Position numbers and translations under genes: made by a program
NCBI GenBank assembly: GCA_030550615.1
Contig: JAUQPA010000001.1
Coordinates: 16,031-80,030 of the forward strand
DNA length: 64,000 nucleotides
Source: Thermoproteota archaeon
GTDB taxonomy: Archaea; Thermoproteota; Thermoprotei_A; Sulfolobales; Desulfurococcaceae
Direction of reading: 5' to 3'
The notes under the pieces: generated by a model
What the model was told of the DNA's origin: nothing
Database searches by the model: none
What the model saw: the letters and a program-made list of their open reading frames with translations, nothing else
Shown here: positions 25,907-38,158 of the stretch, in pieces
How the letters are laid out: every line of letters starts with the position of its first letter
Numbering within the stretch: position 1 is the first letter of the stretch

Positions 25907-27003
25907 CGTGAGATCACCTCGGAGAATGATACGAGTTTACCTGTTTTTGCGGAAAACCAATAGTGCATTGACCTAGCTGCCTTCAACCCGCTTCTAATCG
26001 CCGGCCCTATTCTACTTGGACCAGTTACAACATCTCCCGCTGCGAAAACCTTAGGTATACTTGTTTGCATTAGCGCGTTTACCGCTATTGTCTCATCTTT
26101 ATTTAATCTTAATCCCAGTTTCTCTGCTGTACTGCTTTTAACTGGTGGTGTTGGTGATTCACCGGTTGCAAATACCACTAGGTCAGCTTCAATTACGAAT
26201 TCCCCTCCCGGTATGGGTACTGGTCTAGGTCTACCTGTTTCATCCGGAGGTCCCAGCGTCATTTTCTGGAATTTTATGGCTTTTACTACGTTGTTTTCAG
26301 TAATTATTTCTGCTGGTGAAGCTAGCTCGATGAATGTTACTCCTTCTCTTTTAATTCTCTCGATTTCATATAGCCCAGCTGGAGCTTCTCTTATTGTCCT
26401 CCTGTACACTAGGTATACTTCGGCCCCGGTTTTCAGTGCTTTTTCAGCTGCATCAATTGCACTGTATCCTGCTCCTATGACTACAATGTTTCTCCCTAGG
26501 GGTGGTTTCGTAGTTGTGTAGTTGTACTCATATATTCTCCATTTGTAGAGGTATTCTAATGCAGTTGTTACTCCTTTAGCTTCTACTCCGGGTATTCGAG
26601 GTATTTTCGATGCCCATGTTCCCGTTGATATTAATACCATGTCGTAGTTGTTGATGAGGTCTTCCAGGTTTACTTTCTTTTCCACGAAGTCATCACCCTC
26701 TTCGTGTGGTGGTTCTCCTGCGTAAATTTTTGTTTTCAATAATATTTTAACGCCGAGTTTCTCCTCTAGCTCCTTTGCTCCATTTACTACTCTCTCTGGG
26801 GGTATTCTCCATTGTGGTATGGCAAAGGTCATTAAACCTCCTGGTAGAGGTTGTTTATCGTATAAATCCACGTCGTATCCCTCGCATGCAAGGTAACCTG
26901 ATGCAGTTAATCCAGCTGGACCCGCCCCTATTACCGCTACTCTGGCCCCGGTGTTTTTCTTTTTATCTCTGCACATGAAAGCAAACTTCATGTAATCTCC
27001 CAA
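25903..27003 (-). CDS. GltD/NfnB-like FAD- and NAD(P)-binding oxidoreductase
   Basis: About 366 residues. The FAD motif is VIGAGPAGLTASGYLA, then GGLMTFAIPQWRIP; the nucleotide motif is VIGAGYSAIDAAEKAL followed by YRR, whose arginines favour NADPH as in GltD. ATGESPTPP and VFAAGDVVTGP complete the FAD domain. The N-terminal Fe-S domain of GltD is missing; the adjacent polyferredoxin could replace it, as in the fused protein AegA. It is first in the hydrogenase operon. The start is unsure: GTG 27012, TTG 27003 or ATG 26991. Confidence 0.88.
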   Translation of the reverse strand: MGDYMKFAFMCRDKKKNTGARVAVIGAGPAGLTASGYLACEGYDVDLYDKQPLPGGLMTFAIPQWRIPPERVVNGAKELEEKLGVKILLKTKIYAGEPPHEEGDDFVEKKVNLEDLINNYDMVLISTGTWASKIPRIPGVEAKGVTTALEYLYKWRIYEYNYTTTKPPLGRNIVVIGAGYSAIDAAEKALKTGAEVYLVYRRTIREAPAGLYEIERIKREGVTFIELASPAEIITENNVVKAIKFQKMTLGPPDETGRPRPVPIPGGEFVIEADLVVFATGESPTPPVKSSTAEKLGLRLNKDETIAVNALMQTSIPKVFAAGDVVTGPSRIGPAIRSGLKAARSMHYWFSAKTGKLVSFSEVISR

Positions 27004-27185
27004 GTTATCCACCGATGCATTCTATGTGCACTATTTTATTCATGATGCATCAAGCACTAATATATTAACATGAATAGTATGTGAATGCTTATTTATCCCA
27101 CATCTTTTACATTATAATTTTAAATTGAGTACCATGAAAATTATTAACTTACAGCTGTAGATTACTAGGAGAGGTGATTAATTCA

Positions 27186-27899
27186 TTGAAATTAAAAGCT
27201 TTGTTTCTCGATATTGATGGAACACTTACAGTTAGTAGAGAGAGCTATAGTTTAAGCATACCAGCAGTTGAAGCATTAAGAAAAGCTGTTAGAAAAGGTA
27301 TTATTGTATCATTGGTTTCCAGTGTAGCGTTACCCATAGTAGTGGGTTTAAGTGAATATATTGGTTTAAATGGTTTTTCTATTGGTGAAACTGGTTGTCT
27401 CATTTATAGTGATTCAACGGGGTTAGTACGGCTGGCGTCTCGATCCGCTAGGGAGATATACTTGGATTTATTGAAAACGTTCTCGGATTACGTTGATGAT
27501 TCCTGGCAAAACTACTTTAGGTTATATGATTTCGTATTGAAGTTGAAAAGTAAATATAAGAATGAAGCTGGTCGAGTTGTTTCAGTGCTCAGGAAGTACG
27601 TTGATTCAAAGTATACTGGTTTCACAGTTGATTATAGTAGATACGCTTTACATATTAGACCTATTGAAGTTGATAAGAAGACAGCAGTGTTGTATGTTCT
27701 CGAGAAACTTGGATTAGATCCGAGTGAAGCAGGTGGTGTTGGCGATAGCTATATGGATGCTTCGTTTCTCAGTGTTCTCGGTTTCTCCGCTGCTGTATCA
27801 AATGCTGATGATGAATTGAAGGAAAAGGTATCCATTGTGTTATCAAAGCCCAGCGGCTTAGGAGTAGCGGAGTTTATTTCTAGAATTCTGGGTGTTTAG
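27186..27899 (+). CDS. HAD phosphatase, archaeal phosphoglycolate phosphatase type
   Basis: About 237 residues. The HAD motifs are FLDIDGTLT, SSVALPIV, KKTAVLYVL and GVGDSYMDASFL. The middle cap is of the Cof/phosphoglycolate phosphatase type. TTG 27186 follows GAGGTGA by eight bases. It would detoxify 2-phosphoglycolate or act on a similar phosphate ester; substrate choice in this family is hard to read from sequence. Confidence 0.8.
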   Translation: MKLKALFLDIDGTLTVSRESYSLSIPAVEALRKAVRKGIIVSLVSSVALPIVVGLSEYIGLNGFSIGETGCLIYSDSTGLVRLASRSAREIYLDLLKTFSDYVDDSWQNYFRLYDFVLKLKSKYKNEAGRVVSVLRKYVDSKYTGFTVDYSRYALHIRPIEVDKKTAVLYVLEKLGLDPSEAGGVGDSYMDASFLSVLGFSAAVSNADDELKEKVSIVLSKPSGLGVAEFISRILGV

Positions 27900-27900
27900 A

Positions 27901-28551
27901 TTGAAGAAGCTGGTTATTTTCGATTTAGATGGTACGTTGGTTGACAGCGAGGATTTCATTGTGTGGAGTTTTATCGAAGCCGGCAGAGTACTTGGTATTA
28001 AGCTTGATCCATCGATTATCTACGACTCAATTGGTTTACCTCTCGAATCTGTTATTGAACGTATTTTAATCAACTCCGATGTCTCCGAGAGCACTGTAGA
28101 GAAATTTATTGAAATAAGACGTAGAATTGTTCAGGAGAATTGGCGTAGAATGGTTAAGTTGTTTCCAGATGTTAAACCAGCGCTAAGGGAACTCAAGGAA
28201 ATGGGTTTTTCCATCGCTGTTGCATCTTCCAGCATTGTTGAGAGAATAATTGATTTCCTCGAGTACTTCGGGATTATAGAGTACTTCACCTACATCTCCG
28301 GGATGAGACCTGGTTTAAGAGGTAAGCCTGAGCCTGACGTAATATTAGCTGTGCTGGAGAAAACGGGATTTAAGCCGAGTGATGCAGTATACGTAGGGGA
28401 TAGAGAAGTAGATTGCGTCGCAGCTAGTAATGCAGGAGTAGACTTCATACTTATTAACCGAAAGCAATTTAAGCAAGTTAATCTAAAATGTAAACCAATT
28501 GAAACAATAGGATCACTAATGCTTTTACCATCTATTCTAAAACACCTATAA
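27901..28551 (+). CDS. HAD hydrolase of the Gph/beta-phosphoglucomutase group
   Basis: About 216 residues with IFDLDGTLVDSED, a helical cap (about 15-90), ASSSIVERI and VGDREVDCVAASNAG. It starts one base after the preceding HAD gene, so the two phosphatases form an operon. TTG 27901 is preferred; GTG 27892 would overlap. The substrate is unknown; a sugar phosphate or phosphoglycolate is likely. Confidence 0.8.
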   Translation: MKKLVIFDLDGTLVDSEDFIVWSFIEAGRVLGIKLDPSIIYDSIGLPLESVIERILINSDVSESTVEKFIEIRRRIVQENWRRMVKLFPDVKPALRELKEMGFSIAVASSSIVERIIDFLEYFGIIEYFTYISGMRPGLRGKPEPDVILAVLEKTGFKPSDAVYVGDREVDCVAASNAGVDFILINRKQFKQVNLKCKPIETIGSLMLLPSILKHL

Positions 28552-28575
28552 AGGAATTAAGCAAAAATAATAATA

Positions 28576-28660
28576 GCCCGCGGCAATCCCGGCGGCGGCG
28601 TCGCTTAGACGCCGGGCTCAGCCCGGGGGGTGAAAAGCCGGCCTCCTGCCGCGGGCACAA
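28576..28660 (+). ncRNA. Candidate H/ACA box sRNA
   Basis: A GC-rich structure in an AT-rich gap. The ten-base stem GCCCGCGGCA/TGCCGCGGGC (28576-28585, 28647-28656) is followed directly by ACA (28657-28659). An internal loop separates it from an upper stem CCGGC/GCCGG (28589-28593, 28637-28641). Exactly 15 nt lie between the upper stem and ACA, within the 14-16 nt rule for archaeal pseudouridine guides. The apical part holds GGCGTC/GACGCC and a GTGAAAA segment that might form a K-turn or K-loop. The target is not identified. Confidence 0.6.
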
Positions 28661-28691
28661 TGAATATTCAACGAGGAGAAGAGCCGTAAAG

Positions 28692-28699
28692 TATTTAAA
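28692..28699 (+). promoter_or_regulatory. Probable rRNA operon TATA box
   Basis: TATTTAAA preceded by CGTAAAG (BRE-like) lies about 150 bases before mature 16S. Transcription would start near 28722-28726, leaving a leader long enough for the leader hairpin and the processing stem. Confidence 0.5.
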
Positions 28700-28748
28700 C
28701 CCCTCTATGAAGAAAAAGATTTACGGACGCTTAAACAGGCAAGATGGA

Positions 28749-28791
28749 GACCCGAGAAGTAGAGGGGCAATTACCCCTCTAACCTCGGGTC
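28749..28791 (+). other. Nested hairpin in the rRNA leader
   Basis: Outer stem GACCCGAG/CTCGGGTC (28749-28756, 28784-28791) encloses AGAGGGG/CCCCTCT (28761-28767, 28774-28780). It is typical of a structured pre-rRNA leader and could be a processing or assembly element. Confidence 0.6.
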
Positions 28792-28796
28792 TGACG

Positions 28797-28837
28797 GAGG
28801 TGGATTCAACCCCTTAGCCCCGGAAGCCCCGGGCACC
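28797..28837 (+). other. 5' arm of the 16S processing stem
   Basis: It pairs with 30664-30704. GAGGTGGATTCAACCCC and GCCCCGGGCACC match their partners exactly, with an unpaired CCGGAA/TGGTAA block between them that looks like a relaxed bulge-helix-bulge cut site for the splicing endonuclease. Confidence 0.8.
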
Positions 28838-29134
28838 TGCGGCCGTAACTCCGGTTGATCCTGCCGGCCCCGACCGCTATCGGGGTGGGGCTAAGCCATG
28901 GGAGTCGTACGCCCCGCCGCTGCGGGGCGTGGCGGACGGCTGAGTAACACGTAGCTAACCTACCCTCGGGAGGGGGATAACGCCGGGAAACTGGCGCTAA
29001 TCCCCCATAGGGGAAGAGGCCTGGAAGGGTCCTTCCCCGAAAGGGCATAGCTGGGGTTAACGCAGCTATGCCGCCCGAGGATGGGGCTGCGGCCCATCAG
29101 GTAGTTGGCGGGGTAACGGCCCGCCAAGCCGAAG

Positions 29135-29167
<33 letters not shown>

Positions 29168-29168
29168 A

Positions 29169-29219
<51 letters not shown>

Positions 29220-29227
29220 CTCCGCAA

Positions 29228-29537
29228 ATGGAGGTTGGCGGGGGTCTTATGATGCATAAGTTTGATCTAGGATGTGTTAGGTATTCGAAGTTTGATGTTA
29301 GAAGAGGAATAAAGATTCCTAATGGTAAGACCATATCTTTCTTCAATGAGTGCCTCATCTTACTTGGGTTCAAACCTAAGATGTACTCTTGGATAGAGAA
29401 TGGTAGACCTATTTACGCGTCTGTTTTAATGGGTGAATCTCAGGTTAAGGATTTAATCAACAGCATTAGTCTTCGAAATCCCTCGAAGTTAAAGCTTCTC
29501 TCGAGGTTTCTTTAAACCCCCGCCACCTCCAGCGGAA
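29228..29537 (+). other. Archaeal 16S rRNA intron (310 nt) at E. coli position 374
   Basis: Removing these bases joins CCTCCGCAA to TGCGGGAAACC, the uninterrupted sequence expected in 16S. At the junctions CCGC pairs with GCGG, flanked by three-base bulges AAA and AAT, and a 16-bp intron helix with one bulged T (TGGAGGT..GGCGGGGGT with its complement 29516-29531) follows. This is a bulge-helix-bulge motif cut after the second base of each bulge. By eye alignment the site lies after A374 of E. coli 16S. The intron body is AT-rich, unlike the exons. Confidence 0.93.
29249..29515 (+). CDS. Intron ORF, probable truncated LAGLIDADG homing endonuclease remnant
   Basis: An 88-residue frame from ATG 29249 (or ATG 29252). 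The part KTISFFNECLILLGFKPKMY, then a WIENGRPIYASV strand and a KDLINSI helix, resembles the second half of a LAGLIDADG fold, but the LAGLIDADG helix itself is missing. Family members usually have 150-200 residues. The frame is open upstream into 16S by chance. It is probably an inactive relic still keeping its stop just before the intron's closing helix. Confidence 0.5.
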   Translation: MMHKFDLGCVRYSKFDVRRGIKIPNGKTISFFNECLILLGFKPKMYSWIENGRPIYASVLMGESQVKDLINSISLRNPSKLKLLSRFL

Positions 29538-29860
29538 TGCGGGAAACCGTGACGGGGTCACCCCGAGTGCCCCCGATAAGGGGGCTGTTCCCCGCTGTAA
29601 GGAGGCGGGGGTAGTAAGCGGGGGGCAAGTCCGGTGTCAGCCGCCGCGGTAATACCGGCCCCGCGAGTGGTCGGGGTGTTTATTGGGCCTAAAGCGCCCG
29701 TAGCCGGCCCGGTAAGTCCCCCCTAAAATCCCCAGGCTCAACCTGGGGGTTGGGGGGGATACTGCCGGGCTAGGGGGCGGGAGAGGCCGAGGGTACTCCC
29801 GGGGTAGGGGCGAAATCCGTTAATCCCGGGAGGACCACCCGTGGCGAAGGCGCTCGGCTG

Positions 29861-29925
<65 letters not shown>

Positions 29926-30035
29926 CGGCTGTAAACGATGCGGGCTAGGTGTTGGGTGGGCTTAGAGCCCACCCAGTGCCGCAGGGAAGCCGTTAAGCCC
30001 GCCGCCTGGGGAGTACGGCCGCAAGGCTGAAACTC

Positions 30036-30070
<35 letters not shown>

Positions 30071-30159
30071 GCCTGCGGTTCAATTGGAGTCAACGCCGGG
30101 AATCTTACCGGGGGAGACAGCAGGATGACGGCCAGGTTAAAGGCCTTGCCCGACGCGCT

Positions 30160-30192
<33 letters not shown>

Positions 30193-30198
30193 CGTGAG

Positions 30199-30231
<33 letters not shown>

Positions 30232-30442
30232 CCACCCCCAGTTGCAACCTCGGCCTCCGGGCCGAGGGCACACTGGGGGGACTGCCGCCGTTTAAGGCGG
30301 AGGAAGGAGGGGGCCACGGCAGGTCAGCATGCCCCGAATCCCCCGGGCTACACGCGGGCTACAATGGCGGGGACAACGGGTGCCGACCCCGAAAGGGGGA
30401 GGCAATCCCTCAAACCCCGCCGCAGTTGGGATCGAGGGCTGC

Positions 30443-30479
<37 letters not shown>

Positions 30480-30489
30480 GCGTCAACAG

Positions 30490-30541
<52 letters not shown>

Positions 30542-30596
30542 AAGGGGAGGGGGAGTGAGGCCTGGCCCCTTGGGTCAGGTCGAACTCCCCCTCTCT

Positions 30597-30653
<57 letters not shown>

Positions 30654-30663
30654 ATGTTAAAAG

Positions 30664-30704
30664 GGTGCCCGGGGCTGGTAAGGCTAAGGGGTTGAATCCA
30701 CCTC
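30664..30704 (+). other. 3' arm of the 16S processing stem
   Basis: Complementary to 28797-28837 (GGTGCCCGGGGC, then GGCTAAGGGGTTGAATCC and onward). Together they loop out the 16S precursor. Confidence 0.8.
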
Positions 30705-30729
30705 TATATGCTTCTCGAACTCGATGCAA

Positions 30730-30753
30730 CACGGAGGAATAGCCCTCCGTGTG
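30730..30753 (+). other. Hairpin in the 16S-23S spacer
   Basis: ACACGGAGG/CCTCCGTGT with a short loop. No tRNA gene is present in the spacer (30655-30847). Confidence 0.55.
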
Positions 30754-30778
30754 TAGGCGTGAACCATTATGGTAATGA

Positions 30779-30826
30779 GCGCTACAGAGGGGCCTGTATT
30801 CAGGGTGTGAATCGAATCCACGGGAT
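30779..30826 (+). other. 5' arm of the 23S processing stem
   Basis: GCGCTACAGAGGGGCC and CGAATCCACGGGA pair exactly with 34009-34024 and 33978-33990. The unmatched centre holds the probable bulge-helix-bulge cut site. Confidence 0.8.
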
Positions 30827-30847
30827 CGTATCCCCCGCTTCCGGGGG

Positions 30848-33941
<3,094 letters not shown>

Positions 33942-33977
33942 TCACCCGGGGGCGGGTTGCCTCTTTGAGGCTGCTGA

Positions 33978-34024
33978 TCCCGTGGATTCGTGCATAAACC
34001 TGGGTACGGGCCCCTCTGTAGCGC
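33978..34024 (+). other. 3' arm of the 23S processing stem
   Basis: TCCCGTGGATTCG and GGCCCCTCTGTAGCGC are complementary to 30779-30826. They close the 23S precursor loop. Confidence 0.8.
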
Positions 34025-34073
34025 TTTACCTATTTTAAATTCCTCTTGCTTATCCTATTGATTGGTGTGATGT

Positions 34074-34913
34074 TTGAGGATTAAGGCGTATTTAGAGCTG
34101 ATTCGTTTACCTAATTCTATTTTAAGTGGAATCGGCGCTGTGTTCGCACTACTCGTTTACACGAGGTACTCCGTAGATCTTTACGCGTTAATAATTGCTT
34201 TTGCAACAGGTTTCCTGGTGACCGGGGCTTCGATGATTGTAAATGACGTGGTTGATTTAGAAGTGGACAGAGTTAATAAACCGTGGAAGCCCCTACCTCG
34301 AGGTGATGTTAGCGCTGGAGCATCACTGGTGCTGGCAGCATTATTTGTTTCCATAGCTCTTCTTGCCAATGTCTTATTAGGGTTGAAAACAGTCCTCGTG
34401 ACGTTAGCATATTCAACTATCGGGTTATCGTATAGCTTCCTCCGTGGCAAGTGGTGGAGTCACTTCCTGGTAGCAGCTTCGACAACGGGCCCGATATTAT
34501 ACGGGTACATGGCGTCTAATGCTCCACCGGGGGACTTCTACTTCACAGTCTTCTTCACAATAGTGGTATTCACCGTAACCCTTGGAAGAGAATTCCTCAA
34601 AGCAATACAAGACGTTGAGGGAGATGCAAAAATAGGGTATAGAACAATAGCAACAACACTCGGCGTAGATAAAGCCTCTAAAGTAATGCTCGCAACGGGG
34701 TTAACTGGTTCAACACTAGGAGTACTATCAACTCTCCTAGAGACAAGTGCACTATACAAAGCTTTAATAACAGCAGCAGCAGCAATGTACTCATACAGCA
34801 TAATTAACGCACATAAACATAGAGAAAACAAATTGAAACTAGAGAAACCAAGAAAAACAACGCTCATAGCAATGTTCACGGGAATACTAGCATTCTGGCT
34901 GAGCAAAACATAA
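34074..34913 (+). CDS. UbiA-family geranylgeranylglyceryl phosphate geranylgeranyltransferase (DGGGP synthase)
   Basis: A 279-residue membrane prenyltransferase with two Asp-rich motifs, NDVVDLEVDRVNKPW and KAIQDVEGDAKIGYRT, and about eight membrane helices. It is likely to add the second geranylgeranyl chain in archaeal membrane lipid synthesis. TTG 34074 follows GGTG; an ATG at 34070 is in another frame and ends at once. The gene is the first after the rRNA operon. Confidence 0.87.
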   Translation: MRIKAYLELIRLPNSILSGIGAVFALLVYTRYSVDLYALIIAFATGFLVTGASMIVNDVVDLEVDRVNKPWKPLPRGDVSAGASLVLAALFVSIALLANVLLGLKTVLVTLAYSTIGLSYSFLRGKWWSHFLVAASTTGPILYGYMASNAPPGDFYFTVFFTIVVFTVTLGREFLKAIQDVEGDAKIGYRTIATTLGVDKASKVMLATGLTGSTLGVLSTLLETSALYKALITAAAAMYSYSIINAHKHRENKLKLEKPRKTTLIAMFTGILAFWLSKT

Positions 34914-34953
34914 ACAACTACGTAAAGCTACGCCAAATACAGCAAAAGGTGGT

Positions 34954-35985
34954 TTAAATAGAGGAAACAGTGATCCTATGAGCTTCAAAATCCTCGAATG
35001 TAGCTCCCAACCCCCCAATAGATATCCTTGAACCATCTTCCCCTTCGATAATCAACGTTGTTATCTCTCTTAACTTATCCCTCACAACATCTATCGGCTT
35101 ACCCTTAATCACATCCCGCTTCCTGCTTGAAACCCACACACCCTCTACTTCAATTAACACCTTGTACCCCCTCGCTTGAAGCTCGTTGATCATTTCAATC
35201 GCCCTTATTAAACTTCTAAAACTCCTTCTCTTAACATCTACTCCAAGTCGGTAGAGTAATCGATTAGATGTATCACGTAAATAAAAATAATAACCTGATA
35301 TAGGTGTCAGTATCTCCGGATCCTCTATGATATAAGCTAATGGATTCTCCTTAAACATACGTGGAATCAATACACCTTTATTTAAATCAGATAAAATAAT
35401 TATGGGACCATATGTAGGCTTATACCTAACTTCATCAAAGTAAACAAAATTTTCAATAATGTGTTCGTACTTATCATACAGTATAATACACGTTGAAATA
35501 TTCATGTCTTTAAGTAATTTAAATTTATCAACAAAGTTTTCAACAAGATTCGAATAAGTAGCTACAAGTAGCTCATCCCGCGTCTTATTAATAAAATCCT
35601 CAACAGTAGCCATGACACCATTCAAACCACTAACCATCCAGACGTAGCTTTGATCAGGCATCTTAATTGATTCCCTGGGAATATTCTTCAATAATTCCTC
35701 TACAACTTTACTTTTCTCCGCTATCTCTAGATCTATAAGTTTTCTTAAAGCCAGAGATGGGTCTACTAGAGAATACCTCACAGGCCTTGTTTTACTATAT
35801 TTCACCAACCCTTTGGAAACAAGTTTTTCCATGACATCGTAGAGTCTTGCCTGAGGTATTTTCGCTACTTTAATAATCTCCGTGGACGTTAGTGAACCAT
35901 GCTTTAATAATGCAATGTAAACTCTTGCTTCGTAATTCGTAAAACCCAGCAATGATAGTTTAGTGATAAGTTCTTCGTCACTCAT
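34954..35985 (-). CDS. TrmB-family sugar-responsive transcription regulator
   Basis: About 343 residues. The N-terminal winged helix (TNYEARVYIALLKHGSLTST, then IPQARLYDVMEKLVSKGLV) is the TrmB DNA-binding domain. The rest is the phospholipase-D-like linker and the sugar-binding C-terminal domain. ATG 35985 follows AAGGGG; longer in-frame codons fall in the GH65 gene end. It probably controls the sugar genes on both sides of the promoter at 38866-38991, with the imported disaccharide as effector. Confidence 0.85.
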   Translation of the reverse strand: MSDEELITKLSLLGFTNYEARVYIALLKHGSLTSTEIIKVAKIPQARLYDVMEKLVSKGLVKYSKTRPVRYSLVDPSLALRKLIDLEIAEKSKVVEELLKNIPRESIKMPDQSYVWMVSGLNGVMATVEDFINKTRDELLVATYSNLVENFVDKFKLLKDMNISTCIILYDKYEHIIENFVYFDEVRYKPTYGPIIILSDLNKGVLIPRMFKENPLAYIIEDPEILTPISGYYFYLRDTSNRLLYRLGVDVKRRSFRSLIRAIEMINELQARGYKVLIEVEGVWVSSRKRDVIKGKPIDVVRDKLREITTLIIEGEDGSRISIGGLGATFEDFEAHRITVSSI

Positions 35986-36067
35986 AGCATTCCCCTTAAG
36001 TAAACTCCATGTTAAAATTAGAAAACAAGGAAAAATAATAGTGTAAAATACACATGAATTCGGCTTA

Positions 36068-38158
36068 TCAACTAGAAGATAACCTGAGTTTACGTCCCTT
36101 GTACCGTAAGTTAACTCCAATTCTTAAGCCATTCATAGCCTTCGGATCTACTATTAACTCGTTTCCCCTCAGCCTTACTCCAAGAATACCAAATATTACT
36201 GCATACCAGATTCCTCCAGCAGTCGCTACGTGAAATCCTTCGTGAGTATTACCATAGATATTTTCAATATCTGTTTTAAGGGCATTAATAAATAATTTCA
36301 TAGCGCTAGGATCATTAATCATAAATCCAGCTGTAGCATAAATTGGTAAAGATAACGACGATTCATGCGTGGTGTACTTGGAGTAGTACTCGTAGTTTCT
36401 TTTTAAAGTCTCTGGGTCAACGCCTTCAACGATCTCTTTCAAAATAAGAGCTAAAACAACATCAGCTTGTTTAACTAGCTTAGTTTTACCAACATCTTCA
36501 AGGTCCTTAACGTCAACTCTCCTAATGCCTTCACTGTTTAAATCAGGGTCTGCAAGTTCGAAGTAACCCTCGAACTCCTCAATTACTTTTTCATGAACCC
36601 TCCCCTCGTAAATACCATTAGCTAATTTAAACCAATTTTCAACTTCATTCCACGTTATTCCGAGTTCAGTTAAAATTGGTTTAAATTCATCGTCTTTGGA
36701 GAATTCAACAACATATCTTGCAGCAGCCTCCAAACTATATTTAGCTAAATAGTTAGTATAGTAGCTGTTACTTACTCCAACGTGGTATTCATCTGGGCCA
36801 ATAACGTTTCTTATGACATACGATTTCTTATCTTGATCGTATTCAACTCTGCTAGCCCAAAACCTAGCTATTTCAACTAGCATTTTAAGTCCACATCTTT
36901 GCATAAACTCCCGGTCACCGGATACTTTGTAGTAGAAATCTAATGCGAACGCTATGTCGCCGGAAATATGGATCTCCTGCTCACCCGTCAGTATATCCAC
37001 GCACTCGCATTTGTTTAAATCAACAGGGTAATACCTAGGAGTAGACTCGTATCCATCATCAACACTCTCCCATGGAAACCTAGCGCCCTTAAAACCTGTT
37101 TCAGCAGCATATTTTACAGCAGAATTAAGTGTTCTACATCTGAAATTCAGAATCTTTCTAAGCCCCTCAGGATATACTAATCCAAGAAATGGAAGGAGAT
37201 ATACATCTGTATCCCAGAAAACGTGTCCGCGGTAACCTAGTCCATGTAAACCTCTTGCAGGAATCATTAAATCCTCGGCTTCATCATCTATTAATTGCAA
37301 TAGGTGAAACGTGTATAGCGATAACGCACCGGCAACATACTCGTCTCCCTCGACCACAAGCCCTATTTCTTCCCACAGCTTATTCCAAGATTCCTTATGT
37401 CTCTGTGAAAGCTCGGCCCAGTTGAAATTAACGAAGTTGATTTTCTCAGCAGTTTTCTCATCATTTATTCTCCTGAATAAGACGTATTTTTCAATGACGA
37501 AGTCTCTTCCCTCCACTATAAACCCGGCGCTATCCCTGGTAATGAAGTGTTTGAAGTCTTCAGCACCATGAGTGGCAATAAGCATAGATATCTCAACTAT
37601 TAAACCAGAATCCCTAGTTTCATATGTAATGCTGACCTTATTTCCTTGAAAATCAACGCTTTTCCTACGTAAGTGCTCAGTGTATGTGTATCCATATAGG
37701 AATGGATTCAAGGAGTTCTCAATAGGTAAAGTAATAGTGAGTATTTTGCTACTCGACACACTTATTCTCTGCATATACATGTTCTTGTGAACCCTGTGCA
37801 CAAGGCTTTCGCTGAAATATGAAGTATTGGGATGCCTTAGCTTAACATATGTAGTTAAAACACCATTGAACATATCAAGTGTTCGCTCAACATATTCTAT
37901 GCTCTCTTTCTGAGCATTATTTATATACACGTTATTAACAGCCGGCAGCGCTATTAATTCCCTACGCCAAATAGGGACGTTATTGTATAAACCAGCCATA
38001 AAAGCAACATTGTTTCTCGAACCAGTTAATTCAAGTAATCCCTTAACGCTTATTCTTCCATTTGCAAGAGTTAAGAGAGTACCATAGTGTCCTTCTTTAT
38101 CTTCATCGAATCCGCGAATAATCAACTTAAAGGGCTTTAATTCGACGTTTGTCTGCAT
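36068..38158 (-). CDS. GH65 family disaccharide phosphorylase
   Basis: A 696-residue protein of glycoside hydrolase family 65 with N-terminal beta-sandwich, (alpha/alpha)6 barrel and C-terminal beta domain. RGLHGLGYRGHVFWDTD and IGPDEYH (catalytic Glu457) are diagnostic. These enzymes split maltose, trehalose, kojibiose or nigerose with phosphate to beta-glucose-1-phosphate; which one is not readable here. The next gene, overlapping by 22 bases, encodes the beta-phosphoglucomutase that uses this product. Confidence 0.9.
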   Translation of the reverse strand: MQTNVELKPFKLIIRGFDEDKEGHYGTLLTLANGRISVKGLLELTGSRNNVAFMAGLYNNVPIWRRELIALPAVNNVYINNAQKESIEYVERTLDMFNGVLTTYVKLRHPNTSYFSESLVHRVHKNMYMQRISVSSSKILTITLPIENSLNPFLYGYTYTEHLRRKSVDFQGNKVSITYETRDSGLIVEISMLIATHGAEDFKHFITRDSAGFIVEGRDFVIEKYVLFRRINDEKTAEKINFVNFNWAELSQRHKESWNKLWEEIGLVVEGDEYVAGALSLYTFHLLQLIDDEAEDLMIPARGLHGLGYRGHVFWDTDVYLLPFLGLVYPEGLRKILNFRCRTLNSAVKYAAETGFKGARFPWESVDDGYESTPRYYPVDLNKCECVDILTGEQEIHISGDIAFALDFYYKVSGDREFMQRCGLKMLVEIARFWASRVEYDQDKKSYVIRNVIGPDEYHVGVSNSYYTNYLAKYSLEAAARYVVEFSKDDEFKPILTELGITWNEVENWFKLANGIYEGRVHEKVIEEFEGYFELADPDLNSEGIRRVDVKDLEDVGKTKLVKQADVVLALILKEIVEGVDPETLKRNYEYYSKYTTHESSLSLPIYATAGFMINDPSAMKLFINALKTDIENIYGNTHEGFHVATAGGIWYAVIFGILGVRLRGNELIVDPKAMNGLRIGVNLRYKGRKLRLSSS

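Noticed and set aside
30655-30847. tRNA gene in the 16S-23S spacer
   Set aside because: No cloverleaf; the spacer holds only processing-stem arms and one hairpin.
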